DNA of 64,000 nt from IMG/VR virus record IMGVR_UViG_3300043673_000021, positions 33,626 to 97,625 of that record; one strand, 5' to 3'. The notes under the pieces were generated by a model, which was given only the letters and a program-made list of their open reading frames with translations, was not told the origin of the DNA and did not search any database. A program made the position numbers and the translations under genes. Below, one piece after another: positions 1 to 6,986 of the stretch; within the stretch, counting starts at the first letter, position 1, and each line of letters opens with the position of its first letter. The stretch is from a virus.

Positions 1-945
1 AATGAGCGGCTGGCCCATGTTGTTCGACTCGGCGAGAGTTTTGATTGGGTTGTGTCGGCCAATAAAGGTCTTGAGTTTCCCCATCTGGTGGGGGTAGGTC
101 AAACCGCGGAACCTCTCCATCTCGACAAGTTCCCCGCCGGTATCGACGGCAGAAAAAACGGTAAAGTCTCCCCTTCCAGAGGTGCCGGCCCAATCGACCG
201 CTATAACCTTGTCACCAGTGCTCTGAACGATGTTATTGTTGACCGCGTCGCCCACATTGACGAAAACTGCGCCTTCATAGCTGAGGAAGTCCCCGCCGTA
301 TTCTTGGTTGAACGCGAGTTCAGAAAGCCCATCGCGAATCTCTTCGATTTCTTCGGCGGCTAGATAGGGATTCGTCCAGGAAGGCATCTTCCACGACTTC
401 CAGTTTCCTTTTTCGGGGTCCTGCCCCCACTGGTAGAGCGTATAGAAGTCGTTACCGATACCGCGCGGAGTTGAAAAAAACCAAACGTCGCCCCGATAGA
501 ACGCGATCAGCGCGCGAAGGGAACGCTCCCACGTTTCCTTGAGATTCTTAATGAGGGCGGCCTCGTCCACAACCAGCCGCTTATATTTGCGACCACGGGG
601 CCCGTCTGGATCTTCGAGCGACCAGAATTCAATCTTTCCGCCACCAGGGAAGCATAACTGCTTCTGTTGCTCATCCTTCGATCCACCCTTCCGATTCCAA
701 AGCGGCTCAGTGGTGGACTTGACTTCCTCGAAACTCTCATCGAGGCTCTTGTAGCTAGGCGACATCCACGCAGTTGGATACCCAGCCAGCGCTGGGCGTA
801 TGACCAACTCTTTTCCCATGGTCGTCTTGCCCCACTGACGGCCACAATCGACAACCGAGAAGCGAACCGCCTCGGATAGAACCTGGATCTGAGCGGCATG
901 CAACCGCGGCAGGTCAATCCGAACGGTAGCCTTGCCGTCAACCAT
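1..945 (-). CDS. terL: Terminase large subunit (partial, runs off left edge)
   Basis: ATPase and nuclease of the phage DNA-packaging motor, which docks at the prohead portal, translocates DNA and cuts it. 315 codons are visible; the C-terminus lies outside the window. Residues about 34-42 give a Walker A (CGRQWGKTT), about residue 130 a Walker B (KRLVVDEAA), then the coupling segment FFSTPRG, and later VIAVDWAGTSGRGD, the first acidic strand of the RNase H-like nuclease. The ATG overlaps the end of the terS-like gene by 8 bases, as in many terS-terL pairs. Portal and capsid genes are expected further left. The family assignment is secure; the exact terminase subtype is not. Confidence 0.95.
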   Translation of the reverse strand, partial: MVDGKATVRIDLPRLHAAQIQVLSEAVRFSVVDCGRQWGKTTMGKELVIRPALAGYPTAWMSPSYKSLDESFEEVKSTTEPLWNRKGGSKDEQQKQLCFPGGGKIEFWSLEDPDGPRGRKYKRLVVDEAALIKNLKETWERSLRALIAFYRGDVWFFSTPRGIGNDFYTLYQWGQDPEKGNWKSWKMPSWTNPYLAAEEIEEIRDGLSELAFNQEYGGDFLSYEGAVFVNVGDAVNNNIVQSTGDKVIAVDWAGTSGRGDFTVFSAVDTGGELVEMERFRGLTYPHQMGKLKTFIGRHNPIKTLAESNNMGQPLI

Positions 946-1618
946 TGTCTTCTGGTTCTTCGAGCGCCGGCGGGACGTCGACCGTTACAGGTTGGGGCTC
1001 GTTTACGGATGGTGGCCTGACGTCGATATAGTTCACTTCGACTTTAATCGTGCCGACCTGCTCTTTGTTCTTGTCCCGGTCGCCAACCTCTACCGCAACC
1101 GATTCGCGCAGGGCTGCCTTCGTCTCCACCAGATCGCGATTGAAAACGAACTCGGCCTCGCCCTTCGCCTTGAGCCGCTTGGCAAGCAAGCCCGTGGTAG
1201 CGCCGACGACCGGTCGGCCATCGACATGGAAGAGTGGATTATTGGGATCTCTCGCGGCCTTGACGAGTTCGGACTCAAGTTTCTCGATGCGGTCGTGGTC
1301 GCGTTGCGCCTTTTCGGCACGAACCGTCTTATTTGCCAGCGGAAGGTACATGATCGCCGCCTGCATATCCCGGCGCGCTTCGGCAACCTTACGCCCGAAA
1401 ACCGGTTTCTTCAGCCACCCGTTCACAGTTGACTGCGTGACGCCGTGCTTCTTGCAGATCTGCTTAATGGTGAGGCGACCATCTCCTATCGCAACCGCAA
1501 CGGCCTGAATCGTCGCCTGTGGATGCTTATCCCCGAGTGCCTTCTGCTCTCTGATAAGCTTCCGGTTCATTTCGTAAGCCCAGTGACGGCCACGGGTCGA
1601 TATGTCAACATCGCTCAT
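938..1618 (-). CDS. terS: Small terminase-like DNA-binding protein
   Basis: 226 residues. The N-terminal half holds a helix-turn-helix (LTIKQICKKHGVTQSTVNGW, about residues 50-70) of the kind terminase small subunits use to bind pac or cos DNA; the rest is charged and helical with an acidic, proline-rich tail. Position directly upstream of and overlapping terL supports the role. The start at 1618 gives an ATGA overlap with the gene before it; an earlier in-frame start at 1678 would overlap that gene by 64 bases and is less likely. It could instead be a separate phage regulator, but the pairing with terL argues for TerS. Confidence 0.75.
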   Translation of the reverse strand: MSDVDISTRGRHWAYEMNRKLIREQKALGDKHPQATIQAVAVAIGDGRLTIKQICKKHGVTQSTVNGWLKKPVFGRKVAEARRDMQAAIMYLPLANKTVRAEKAQRDHDRIEKLESELVKAARDPNNPLFHVDGRPVVGATTGLLAKRLKAKGEAEFVFNRDLVETKAALRESVAVEVGDRDKNKEQVGTIKVEVNYIDVRPPSVNEPQPVTVDVPPALEEPEDNG

Positions 1619-1950
1619 GCTGCTTCTTCTCTGACCATCAAAATATCGGGACCCTGCTTCACGGGGCGGCACGGGCACATCAGAACGCTACGGGCGCAAT
1701 TGGGGCAGACCCCGCGAATCGTTATCGATCGGTTGAAGAGAGGGTTTTTCAGTTCTTCTTCGTGCCGGGCGGCCTCGTAGAACTTACCCTGCCGAACGCC
1801 GCCGTGCCGGTTGATCGCAATGCCAGGCCCAAGGTAGCGAGGGTCGTTAGCACGCGGTCGGTTGTCGATTCGCGGACGAAGGCTTTTCGGCTTGGTGGTA
1901 AGACGGCCGGTTAGGTCGTCTTCGAGTGAGCCATATTTGCGAACGCTCAT
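1615..1950 (-). CDS. Small zinc-ribbon-like protein, unknown function
   Basis: 111 residues, not recognised. A C-terminal knuckle CPNCARSVLMCPCRP has four cysteines suited to one zinc ion; the N-terminal part is basic and rich in Arg, Asn and Pro. It is joined to the terS-like gene by an ATGA overlap, so the two are probably translated together. A packaging or DNA-binding accessory role is a guess from position only. Confidence 0.65.
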   Translation of the reverse strand: MSVRKYGSLEDDLTGRLTTKPKSLRPRIDNRPRANDPRYLGPGIAINRHGGVRQGKFYEAARHEEELKNPLFNRSITIRGVCPNCARSVLMCPCRPVKQGPDILMVREEAA

Positions 1951-1974
1951 GTCAGTACGAGAACAGCAACGCGA

Positions 1975-2199
1975 CTATTTTGGCAACAAAGCAAAAAGTT
2001 CCTTCTTGGTCACGATTCCCTCGCGTAACGCGAGCGCTACCCAGAGTGCCCGAGAACTGATCCCAGATTTACCTCGAATGTGGCTCATGTAGCCCCGTAC
2101 CGTATTGAAGGAAATACCAAGCTTGAAAGCAATTTCTTTGTCCTCGGCACCGAGCGCCACCTCCCGCACTATCTGTCTTTCGCGCGGGGTGAGGTGCAT
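1975..2199 (-). CDS. LuxR/GerE-type helix-turn-helix regulator
   Basis: 74 residues that are almost entirely one LuxR_C (GerE) DNA-binding domain: LTPRERQIVREVALGAEDKEIAFKL then GISFNTVRGYMSHIRGK. No receiver or ligand domain is present, so it resembles the stand-alone LuxR-type HTH proteins found next to phage terminase genes. It may control late (packaging and morphogenesis) transcription. The terS/terL genes follow downstream on the same strand. Confidence 0.85.
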   Translation of the reverse strand: MHLTPRERQIVREVALGAEDKEIAFKLGISFNTVRGYMSHIRGKSGISSRALWVALALREGIVTKKELFALLPK

Positions 2200-2207
2200 C
2201 GTAGGAA

Positions 2208-2483
2208 CTAGAGAACCGAGCGGAGTTCCTCAACAATCGCAATGAACTCTTGCGGGGTCTTCGCGACGATCAGTTTCTTGTCGAGCAGGTGCTTGGCTGC
2301 GGCGAAGGCCTTCTCGGTCGGACTCGACACAGTTGGCGGCCAGTAGGTGTAGCCGTTGACTTGGTAGCCGCCGGAAAAGGGAATGATGTAATTGCCAATA
2401 TTGCCGCCCGTTATAGTCTCGGAATATGGAGACAACGTAACGCCGTCACTGGTGGTAAATGATTGATCCAATGGCCCGTTCAT
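2208..2483 (-). CDS. Hypothetical protein
   Basis: 91 residues, not recognised. The N-terminal 50 residues are rich in Ser, Thr, Gly, Tyr and Asn (GGNIGNYIIPFSGG, GYTYWPP), as in small structural or assembly proteins; the C-terminal 40 residues form a charged helix (AFAAAKHLLDKKLIVAKTPQ). ATGA overlap with the gene before it. Confidence 0.6.
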   Translation of the reverse strand: MNGPLDQSFTTSDGVTLSPYSETITGGNIGNYIIPFSGGYQVNGYTYWPPTVSSPTEKAFAAAKHLLDKKLIVAKTPQEFIAIVEELRSVL

Positions 2484-2692
2484 AGATTTCTCCTACTCTC
2501 GTAATCGGCGAACGTCCGGATGCCGCGATGCAACGCCGAATCGCCGAGAACCTGCCGGATCGCCTCGAACTCCGCCACCTCACGAGGCTTGCCAGCGTCC
2601 ATCTCCAGAATTGCGGCACGCTCGCGGAGAAGATAGCATTCCTCAGTTAACTCGGCGGCAGTTGCTGACGAAGTAGCCATAGTTCTTTGCAT
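2480..2692 (-). CDS. Hypothetical small helical protein
   Basis: 70 residues, Glu/Arg/Ala-rich and predominantly helical (ELTEECYLLRERAAILEM). Not recognised. It starts inside the preceding gene (46-base overlap); a second ATG at 2680 is equally possible. ATGA overlap with the following gene. Confidence 0.5.
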   Translation of the reverse strand: MQRTMATSSATAAELTEECYLLRERAAILEMDAGKPREVAEFEAIRQVLGDSALHRGIRTFADYESRRNL

Positions 2693-2838
2693 TCGTCGTC
2701 GGTCAGGTGGTCAGCAAAGGAGAAGACCAGCGCGGAAGGTTGATGCTCTGGTAAGCGCTCCGGCTCAGCTTCATCAAAGTCTTCCCGCCATGCCATCCAC
2801 TTCGCGGACTCCGCAAGATGCCGGGCACCGGCGCTCAC
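2647..2838 (-). CDS. Hypothetical acidic protein
   Basis: 63 residues, acidic, ending LWLLRQQLPPS. Not recognised. It starts by an ATGA overlap with the helix-turn-helix gene upstream and overlaps the next gene substantially. Retained mainly because of the coupled junctions. Confidence 0.45.
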   Translation of the reverse strand: MSAGARHLAESAKWMAWREDFDEAEPERLPEHQPSALVFSFADHLTDDECKELWLLRQQLPPS

Positions 2839-3221
2839 GTTTCCACTGGCCTTTTGGGGCCTCGCCTGCGCCGTTTGAACCCAAGGCGTTTCGCAATGCG
2901 ACCGATGTGATCGTTATGGTATGTGACCTCGAAATTGCGCGTGATCCATTCGCCGACTTCCCTGTAGTTCCAGTGCGGGTTCGCGGAAATGATTCGCTCC
3001 ACTTCGGCTAGCTTGTCGGCGGAGAGTCGCGGTGGACGGCCCGTCGCGATGCGTCGGCGGAGACCCTTCTCGCCGCAGGTCTTTAGCGCCCGACACCAGC
3101 GGCTGGCAGTTGTGCGGGACACGCCGTACATGCGGGCAATATCAAACTGCCGCACACCAGTCCTGATCTGGTAAGCGGCGGCCAATCGGCGCGATTCGAG
3201 TTCCGCGCGAGTTAACGGCAC
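2835..3221 (-). CDS. Transposase-like helix-turn-helix / winged-helix protein
   Basis: 128 residues from a GTG start. A helix-turn-helix (RQFDIARMYGVSRTTASRWC, about residues 24-43) is followed by a basic linker (GRPPRLSADKLAEVERII) and a second wHTH (WNYREVGEWITRNF...IGRIAKRLGFKRR). This is the architecture of the DNA-binding half of IS630-type transposases, but no catalytic DDE domain follows, so it is probably a phage regulator or an extra packaging or recombination DNA-binding factor. A TTG at 3248 is an alternative start; neither has a clear ribosome-binding site. Confidence 0.7.
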   Translation of the reverse strand: MPLTRAELESRRLAAAYQIRTGVRQFDIARMYGVSRTTASRWCRALKTCGEKGLRRRIATGRPPRLSADKLAEVERIISANPHWNYREVGEWITRNFEVTYHNDHIGRIAKRLGFKRRRRGPKRPVET

Positions 3222-3283
3222 AAATGAACACCGTCCCGGGAGAGCCAAGCCATTACGCAGGCGAGGATAAAAAACCAGCGCAT
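3212..3283 (-). CDS. Putative 23-residue membrane peptide
   Basis: ATG at 3283, five bases after the stop of the preceding gene, with AAGG just upstream. The product MRWFFILACVMAWL plus a short polar tail is one hydrophobic segment. It overlaps the start of the helix-turn-helix gene, which it could couple to the gene upstream. Too short to be sure it is expressed. Confidence 0.25.
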   Translation of the reverse strand: MRWFFILACVMAWLSRDGVHLCR

Positions 3284-3287
3284 TGCC

Positions 3288-3608
3288 TTACGAGAAAACG
3301 ACAGGCGGCCCGTAGTTCGAGCGGAGCCAGTCAATGCTTGGCTGCATAACCGCGCCGTCGTGATCGCCAGACTGGCGAAGCCGAAGGCCGCGGGCATAAA
3401 CTCGGCGGGCGAGACTCAACTGGCGAGGGCGAAGATACTTCAGTTTCTGCTTGGGACCGCCGACGACGCCTTCGTAATCGCCTCGCTGCGCAAGGCAGAT
3501 TGCCTCTACCGGGTGGATGGCGCGCTCATCGCCGGGATATTCCCTGACACGAACGTGGTCTCCGAATCGGGCAAGCACAGAAATGAGTTCTTCGCCTGAA
3601 ATTGTCAC
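3288..3608 (-). CDS. Hypothetical protein
   Basis: 106 residues from a GTG start; the frame stays open to 3716 but that extension has odd composition. Contains GEELISVLARFGDHV and a repeated basic stretch (QKLKYLRPRQLSLARRVYARGLRLRQ). Not recognised. It is the first leftward gene after the dyad-rich region at 3781-3893, so it is a candidate for repression there. No convincing ribosome-binding site. Confidence 0.4.
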   Translation of the reverse strand: MTISGEELISVLARFGDHVRVREYPGDERAIHPVEAICLAQRGDYEGVVGGPKQKLKYLRPRQLSLARRVYARGLRLRQSGDHDGAVMQPSIDWLRSNYGPPVVFS

Positions 3609-3780
3609 AGTATGTTTTAAGGAGGGCACCGCGGAGGGAGTTGTAGGTGATGACGGAAACCCCGCTAAGGCTTTCGGCGCACATGCTAAGCATGCCAGCG
3701 CAGGTATCGACAGCAACTACACCACTACTAACAGTTATCAATATCACGTTAGCCCCAATCGGTGGGCTTGTCAACTGGAA

Positions 3781-3798
3781 TGTGGTTAAAATACCGCA
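3781..3798. promoter_or_regulatory. Operator-like dyad O1
   Basis: TGTGGTTAAAATACCGCA: arms TGTGGT and ACCGCA are inverted with one mismatch around a 6-bp AT-rich centre. Same 18-bp geometry as the sites at 3876, 5402, 5656, 5890 and 6817. Confidence 0.55.
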
Positions 3799-3799
3799 G

Positions 3800-3817
3800 T
3801 GTAGTCAAGTTGACCCA
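3800..3817. promoter_or_regulatory. Weak operator-like dyad O2
   Basis: TGTAGTCAAGTTGACCCA, 19 bp (about two helix turns) from O1 and in the same register. It deviates from the consensus in both arms and is counted as a weaker site. Confidence 0.35.
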
Positions 3818-3875
3818 TTTCGGCGCTAGAAATGCAACGTTTACGGCAATTCCGACGCTGTATAGCATTTACAAG

Positions 3876-3893
3876 TGTGGCTAAATTGACACA
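3876..3893. promoter_or_regulatory. Operator-like dyad O3
   Basis: TGTGGCTAAATTGACACA: arms TGTGGC/GACACA with one mismatch. It lies 30 bp upstream of the small membrane-protein ORF at 3923 and overlaps a TTGACA hexamer. Confidence 0.55.
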
Positions 3894-3922
3894 GTTGGCC
3901 ACTAAACTGCCCAGTGAACGGC

Positions 3923-4078
3923 ATGATACACCTAATCTTGCTCGTCTTTGCGGTTGTGTTGGCCGTCGTCGCTGGTTTCGTCAACCCCGCTGAGCCTTGG
4001 CGCGGAAGACTTTTGTGTTTTGCTGTGGCTTGCCTCGCGGCGGCTCAACTGGTTTTGGCGGGGCCACTCGGACGGTGA
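3923..4078 (+). CDS. Putative small two-segment membrane protein
   Basis: 51 residues with two hydrophobic segments (LILLVFAVVLAVVAGFV and LLCFAVACLAAAQLVLAG) separated by a short polar loop (NPAEPWRGR). Lies just beyond dyad O3 and overlaps the 3' end of the opposing gene by 34 bases. The ribosome-binding site is weak (GTGAACGGC before ATG). Holin-like in size only; no lysis gene is nearby. Confidence 0.4.
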   Translation: MIHLILLVFAVVLAVVAGFVNPAEPWRGRLLCFAVACLAAAQLVLAGPLGR

Positions 4079-4347
4079 ACTGTACGACCGTCTTTTACTA
4101 TCAGGGCGTCCCGATCGTACAGACAGTTCTTTCCGATGTCTTCCACTACGAACAATAGTGCATCGGCGAGTTGCCGGGCTTCACTGCTCGAAATGTTGTA
4201 GGTACGATGCGATCCGTCACTTTCCGTGACTGCCAGATCAACGAATCCGTCCAGCGTCCCGGCAATCTTGAATTGGAAACCTGACGCCAGAATCTCTTTC
4301 AGTGCCGCGCGGTAGGTTGACCTGAATTCCAATACTTTTCCCTGCAT
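4045..4347 (-). CDS. Hypothetical protein
   Basis: 100 residues beginning MQGKVLEFRSTYRAALKEIL. A mixed alpha/beta composition with FKIAGTLDGFVDLAVTESDG. Not recognised. The start at 4347 is fixed by a TAATG overlap with the preceding 50-codon gene. Last gene of a leftward cluster starting at 5344. Confidence 0.55.
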   Translation of the reverse strand: MQGKVLEFRSTYRAALKEILASGFQFKIAGTLDGFVDLAVTESDGSHRTYNISSSEARQLADALLFVVEDIGKNCLYDRDALIVKDGRTVHRPSGPAKTS

Positions 4348-4499
4348 TATGACCTCGACAACCAGAAGTTGGTGAACTGCGAACCCGCCGCGACCAGCAC
4401 GCTGAAGTACGGTCGCCAGGGGCACGTCGACATTGTGCACGGGCAAGAACAGAGATCGGCGACGGCGTACTCGGGGGCTCGGAAGTTGCGGCGTAACAT
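4347..4499 (-). CDS. Small Cys-rich protein
   Basis: 50 residues with CSCPCTMSTCPW in the middle and hydrophobic/aromatic residues after it. Both ends interlock with neighbours: a TGATG junction at the start and TAATG at the end, strong hints that it is translated. Function unknown. Confidence 0.5.
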   Translation of the reverse strand: MLRRNFRAPEYAVADLCSCPCTMSTCPWRPYFSVLVAAGSQFTNFWLSRS

Positions 4500-4867
4500 C
4501 ATTTTGAGACGACCGCCAAGATCCCCACCGGCTCCGGGGATGAAGGATCTCCGTACAGGAGTCTGTTGATTATTTCTTCTTCCAGCACCAGCTGCTGAGT
4601 CTCAGAAAGTTCAGGAGCGGGGGTTAGTTCGGTTACTTGATTAGTGACTTCGTCGACGCGGTATTCCTTGAGGAAATCAACCTCGGTCCAAGACTGCGGG
4701 TCGAGGCGCGACATCTTGTGCCAGACTGCGGTCCCGCACGCCGGGCAGAGTTCGCGGAAGAACCCCGGGCGCTCCGGCATTGCGATTGCGAGCGGCGCGT
4801 TACAGCAGGGGTAGTCGCCGAAGATCATATTGGTTGGGAGTTTAGCGAAGTCGACGCAGATTGGCAA
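4499..4867 (-). CDS. Zinc-ribbon protein, unknown function
   Basis: 122 residues. CC near residue 21 and CPAC near residue 41 could form one zinc site (DYPCCNAP ... ELCPACGTAVW). The C-terminal half is acidic and helical (ETQQLVLEEEIINRLLYG). Six bases downstream of the preceding gene; same operon. Confidence 0.6.
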   Translation of the reverse strand: MPICVDFAKLPTNMIFGDYPCCNAPLAIAMPERPGFFRELCPACGTAVWHKMSRLDPQSWTEVDFLKEYRVDEVTNQVTELTPAPELSETQQLVLEEEIINRLLYGDPSSPEPVGILAVVSK

Positions 4868-4873
4868 TAACAG

Positions 4874-5344
4874 TCATGCGGGTACCTGTCGAATGATCTC
4901 GGCGATTCGCCTCACGATGTCCGGCACGTCGAACTTCCCATCAGTTCTCAACTTGGCGGAAGCGGCGGCATGAACGATGACCTTCGACAGCGACGGGTCA
5001 CCTGCGTTGTTTCGGAGATGTGCGGATAGCGCCTTCGGGTTTTGCCCGACAAGCTGGGTTAGCGTCAGGAGCCGATAGGACAGGCTTGTCCATTCGCGCG
5101 GCTCCGGCTGTAGTTCCGACAGTACGGCGCTAACACCCATATTCAGCGGGCTATCTGTGAACTCGTAAGTCTGCCCGTCCATTTCAAAAGATCCAAGCTT
5201 TTCTTTCTTCACGCCAACCATGCGCCCACTCGCGCCAGCCATGAACACCGCCACCGCGTATGAGAACCGGTCTGGATCGACCGGCTTGATTGCCCGCAAC
5301 ATCGGCGACAACTTTCGGATTGCGTTACGATTTCTCTTAGCCAC
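4874..5344 (-). CDS. Hypothetical basic/helical protein, first gene of leftward cluster
   Basis: 156 residues from a GTG start preceded by AAGGAG seven bases upstream, which decides the start against a TTG at 5410. The N-terminus is basic (KRNRNAIRKLSPMLRAIK); the remainder is helical (LLTLTQLVGQNPKALSAHL). Not recognised; a phage regulator or early protein is possible from its position beside dyad O4 (5402). Confidence 0.6.
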   Translation of the reverse strand: MAKRNRNAIRKLSPMLRAIKPVDPDRFSYAVAVFMAGASGRMVGVKKEKLGSFEMDGQTYEFTDSPLNMGVSAVLSELQPEPREWTSLSYRLLTLTQLVGQNPKALSAHLRNNAGDPSLSKVIVHAAASAKLRTDGKFDVPDIVRRIAEIIRQVPA

Positions 5345-5401
5345 TCGGTCTCCTTCAAAGATCGACTTGGGACGGCGCGGTGCTGATACACCACGTCGTC
5401 C

Positions 5402-5419
5402 TGTGGCCAAAGTACCACA
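5402..5419. promoter_or_regulatory. Operator-like dyad O4
   Basis: TGTGGCCAAAGTACCACA, perfect outer arms TGTGG/CCACA. It lies 58 bp upstream of the GTG start at 5344, where it could block the leftward promoter. A palindrome GCCAATTGGC follows at 5434. Confidence 0.65.
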
Positions 5420-5655
5420 CTTTACATCACAAAGCCAATTGGCACGACAACTGCTTAAGCGAGTATGTCAATAGGCACATACCACAAAATATAGATGACT
5501 CGGACTTCGATATACAATATATTGCGGTATAAGTAACGCGACTTCCGTTAGGTATCGACCACCGAAAACTATTTTGCCTTTACGTTAACGCTACAATAGA
5601 TTTTACGGTTTATAATATCAGTGTCATCGCGGTCTCTTCTTTTTCCGCAGGCCGA

Positions 5656-5673
5656 CGTGGTAAATTAACCACA
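5656..5673. promoter_or_regulatory. Operator-like dyad O5
   Basis: CGTGGTAAATTAACCACA, arms inverted with one mismatch; 25 bp upstream of the GTG start of the small zinc protein at 5698, so well placed to repress that gene. Confidence 0.6.
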
Positions 5674-5697
5674 CGAAATCCGGGAGATCTGAAGTTT

Positions 5698-5880
5698 GTG
5701 ATTCTCGATCAACCATACTGCTCGATTTGCCTTCGGACGATAACCCTCACGCCAGTGAAACAGTCCGGCGACCTCTGCAAGGATTGCCAGCGAGAGCGGC
5801 GCAGGTACCTCGCATCTGAGCGCGCCAAGAACGCCAGTCTCCAGACGAACGGCGCTCGCGTTTACCATCGGAACTCCTGA
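5698..5880 (+). CDS. Small zinc-finger protein
   Basis: 60 residues, GTG start, preceded by GGGAG. CSIC near the N-terminus and CKDC near residue 27 form a classic four-cysteine zinc site, followed by a basic stretch (RERRRYLASERAK). Could be a DNA-binding switch protein given the operator just upstream and the recombinase gene downstream. No named family. Confidence 0.6.
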   Translation: MILDQPYCSICLRTITLTPVKQSGDLCKDCQRERRRYLASERAKNASLQTNGARVYHRNS

Positions 5881-5889
5881 TCCTCAGCC

Positions 5890-5907
5890 TGTGGCCAAAT
5901 CGCCACA
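5890..5907. promoter_or_regulatory. Operator-like dyad O6 (best match)
   Basis: TGTGGCCAAATCGCCACA, a perfect 6-bp inverted repeat with 6-bp centre. It lies in the gap before the serine recombinase, with GCCAACTGGC at 5938-5947 behind it, echoing the O4 plus GCCAATTGGC arrangement. Confidence 0.7.
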
Positions 5908-6109
5908 CATTCCGCCACGGATTCGTTATACATTTGCCAACTGGCACTTTTCGGGTTGAATGATAATTTCTCGTGAGAGCGCAGGCGCAGGTTTCCCGGT
6001 GAGACTTTCGGTTGAATCGAGGGTGGGGGCGTCTTGTTACCGTTAAGCCCATGTAAATCAGTGGTTTAACGTTGTGTTGTAGTACCTCGGTCGTGGTACC
6101 GTTCGAAGT

Positions 6110-6853
6110 ATGAGACGACTACCGATCAAGACACAGACATCAGGCGCTCTGCACGTTGGCTATGCACGCGTCTCCACTCACCAGCAGGCCAGCGAGGGTC
6201 TATCCTTGGATGCCCAGCGCTCACGGCTTGAGTCCGCAGCTACCCTGCGAGGTGTAACGCTTGAAATCTTTTCAGATGAGGAATCGGGCAAGGACACGAA
6301 CAGACCTCATTTCCTCTCTCTCCTCACCAAGGTGAAAGCTGGACAGATAGCCTCCGTGACGGTCTGTAAGCTCGACAGGTTGACGCGTAGCGTACGTGAT
6401 CTTCTGGACCTCATGACGCTATTCGAAGCGCACGGTGTGGCATTTATCAGCCTTGCGGAAACCATTGACACCACTACCGCTATGGGCCGATTCTTTACCG
6501 TCGTACTGGGTGCGATTGCTGAGCTTGAGCGCGGCCTGATCAGTGATCGGACTACCGCAGTGTTGCGCCACAAGCGGGCATCAGGACTGGCTTGGAATCA
6601 TGCACCGTACGGCTTCGACAAGTCTGACGGCCGTCTGATGCTGAACGAGTCCGAACTCGCCGTGGCTCACCGCATCCTGCAGGCTCGAGTTGATGGTCAA
6701 TCGTTCGGCGCGATCGCTAAGCAGTTGAATGCAGAGAGTGTGCCGGCGAAAATGGGCGGCCCCTGGTACCCGTCGACCGTGTCCTTTGTGTGCGGCAATC
6801 GTGATCTGTATGTTAGTGTGTCAAATTTACCACAGCCTAGTGTGGCTGTTTGA
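6110..6853 (+). CDS. Serine recombinase (resolvase/invertase family)
   Basis: 247 residues. The resolvase catalytic domain spans about residues 15-150: VGYARVSTHQQ with the nucleophilic serine, then CKLDRLTRSVRDLL and the GRFFTVVLGAIAELERGLI helix. After a linker comes the start of a 'Recombinase' DNA-binding domain (GFDKSDGRLMLNESELAVAHRIL ... FGAIAKQLNAESVPAK). At 247 residues it is longer than a typical resolvase (about 180-200) and far shorter than large serine integrases (about 450-600), so the C-terminal DNA-binding part may be truncated. It could drive inversion, resolution of dimers, or be an integrase remnant; a tyrosine integrase is also present. The last codons overlap dyad O7. Confidence 0.9.
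   Translation: MRRLPIKTQTSGALHVGYARVSTHQQASEGLSLDAQRSRLESAATLRGVTLEIFSDEESGKDTNRPHFLSLLTKVKAGQIASVTVCKLDRLTRSVRDLLDLMTLFEAHGVAFISLAETIDTTTAMGRFFTVVLGAIAELERGLISDRTTAVLRHKRASGLAWNHAPYGFDKSDGRLMLNESELAVAHRILQARVDGQSFGAIAKQLNAESVPAKMGGPWYPSTVSFVCGNRDLYVSVSNLPQPSVAV
6817..6834. promoter_or_regulatory. Operator-like dyad O7
   Basis: TGTGTCAAATTTACCACA, one arm mismatch, inside the 3' end of the serine recombinase gene. A degenerate half-site copy starts at 6841 (TGTGGCTGTTTGACAACG). Confidence 0.5.
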
Positions 6854-6865
6854 CAACGGTCCTAA

Positions 6866-6905
6866 GCTGTAGCCATGTGCTTGAGGCTGTAGCCATGTGC
6901 TTGAG
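6866..6905 (+). repeat. Perfect 20-bp tandem repeat
   Basis: GCTGTAGCCATGTGCTTGAG occurs twice back to back, 12 bp after the stop of the serine recombinase. Possible recombination or protein-binding site, or a recent slippage duplication. Confidence 0.9.
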
Positions 6906-6951
6906 CGTAAAAATAGAGAAGTCTACTGATTCTATAGGATTAATGGGTTAA

Positions 6952-6980
6952 TTGACAACATCACCATGCTGTCGTAGGTT
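6952..6980 (+). promoter_or_regulatory. Promoter P1
   Basis: TTGACA at 6952-6957, 17-bp spacer, TAGGTT at 6975-6980. The predicted first transcribed base is at or next to the ATG at 6987, implying a leaderless message. The spacer shares CACCATG(C/T)TGT with P2. Confidence 0.6.
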
Positions 6981-6986
6981 GGAACC

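Larger units (their letters stand above)
3609..3922. other. Intergenic control region with three dyads
   Basis: About 310 bases without a convincing gene. It holds 18-bp dyads at 3781, 3800 (weak) and 3876, listed separately. TTGACA occurs at 3886-3891 within the last dyad, but no good -10 follows at the usual distance. Short frames through 3647-3829 (plus) show no ribosome-binding site tied to recognisable protein sequence. Confidence 0.5.
5345..5697. other. Divergent control region
   Basis: About 350 bases, unusually AT-rich from 5480 to 5640 (GATATACAATATATTG, TTTATAATATCAG), between the leftward gene at 5344 and the rightward GTG at 5698. It contains dyads O4 (5402) and O5 (5656), the palindrome GCCAATTGGC at 5434-5443, and a TATAAT at 5611-5616 without a clear -35. 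Promoters in both directions are likely but I cannot fix them. Confidence 0.5.

Noticed and set aside
3517-3789. A plus-strand frame opposite the gene at 3288-3608
   Set aside because: Its coding look is no better than the minus-strand frame and its start has no ribosome-binding site; the minus frame is in step with the operon. Left open as a low-grade alternative.
5747-6052. A 101-residue minus-strand frame in the 5.7-6.1 kb gap
   Set aside because: Arg/Ser/Cys-rich shadow composition, no ribosome-binding site, and overlaps the dyads and a better plus-strand gene at 5698.
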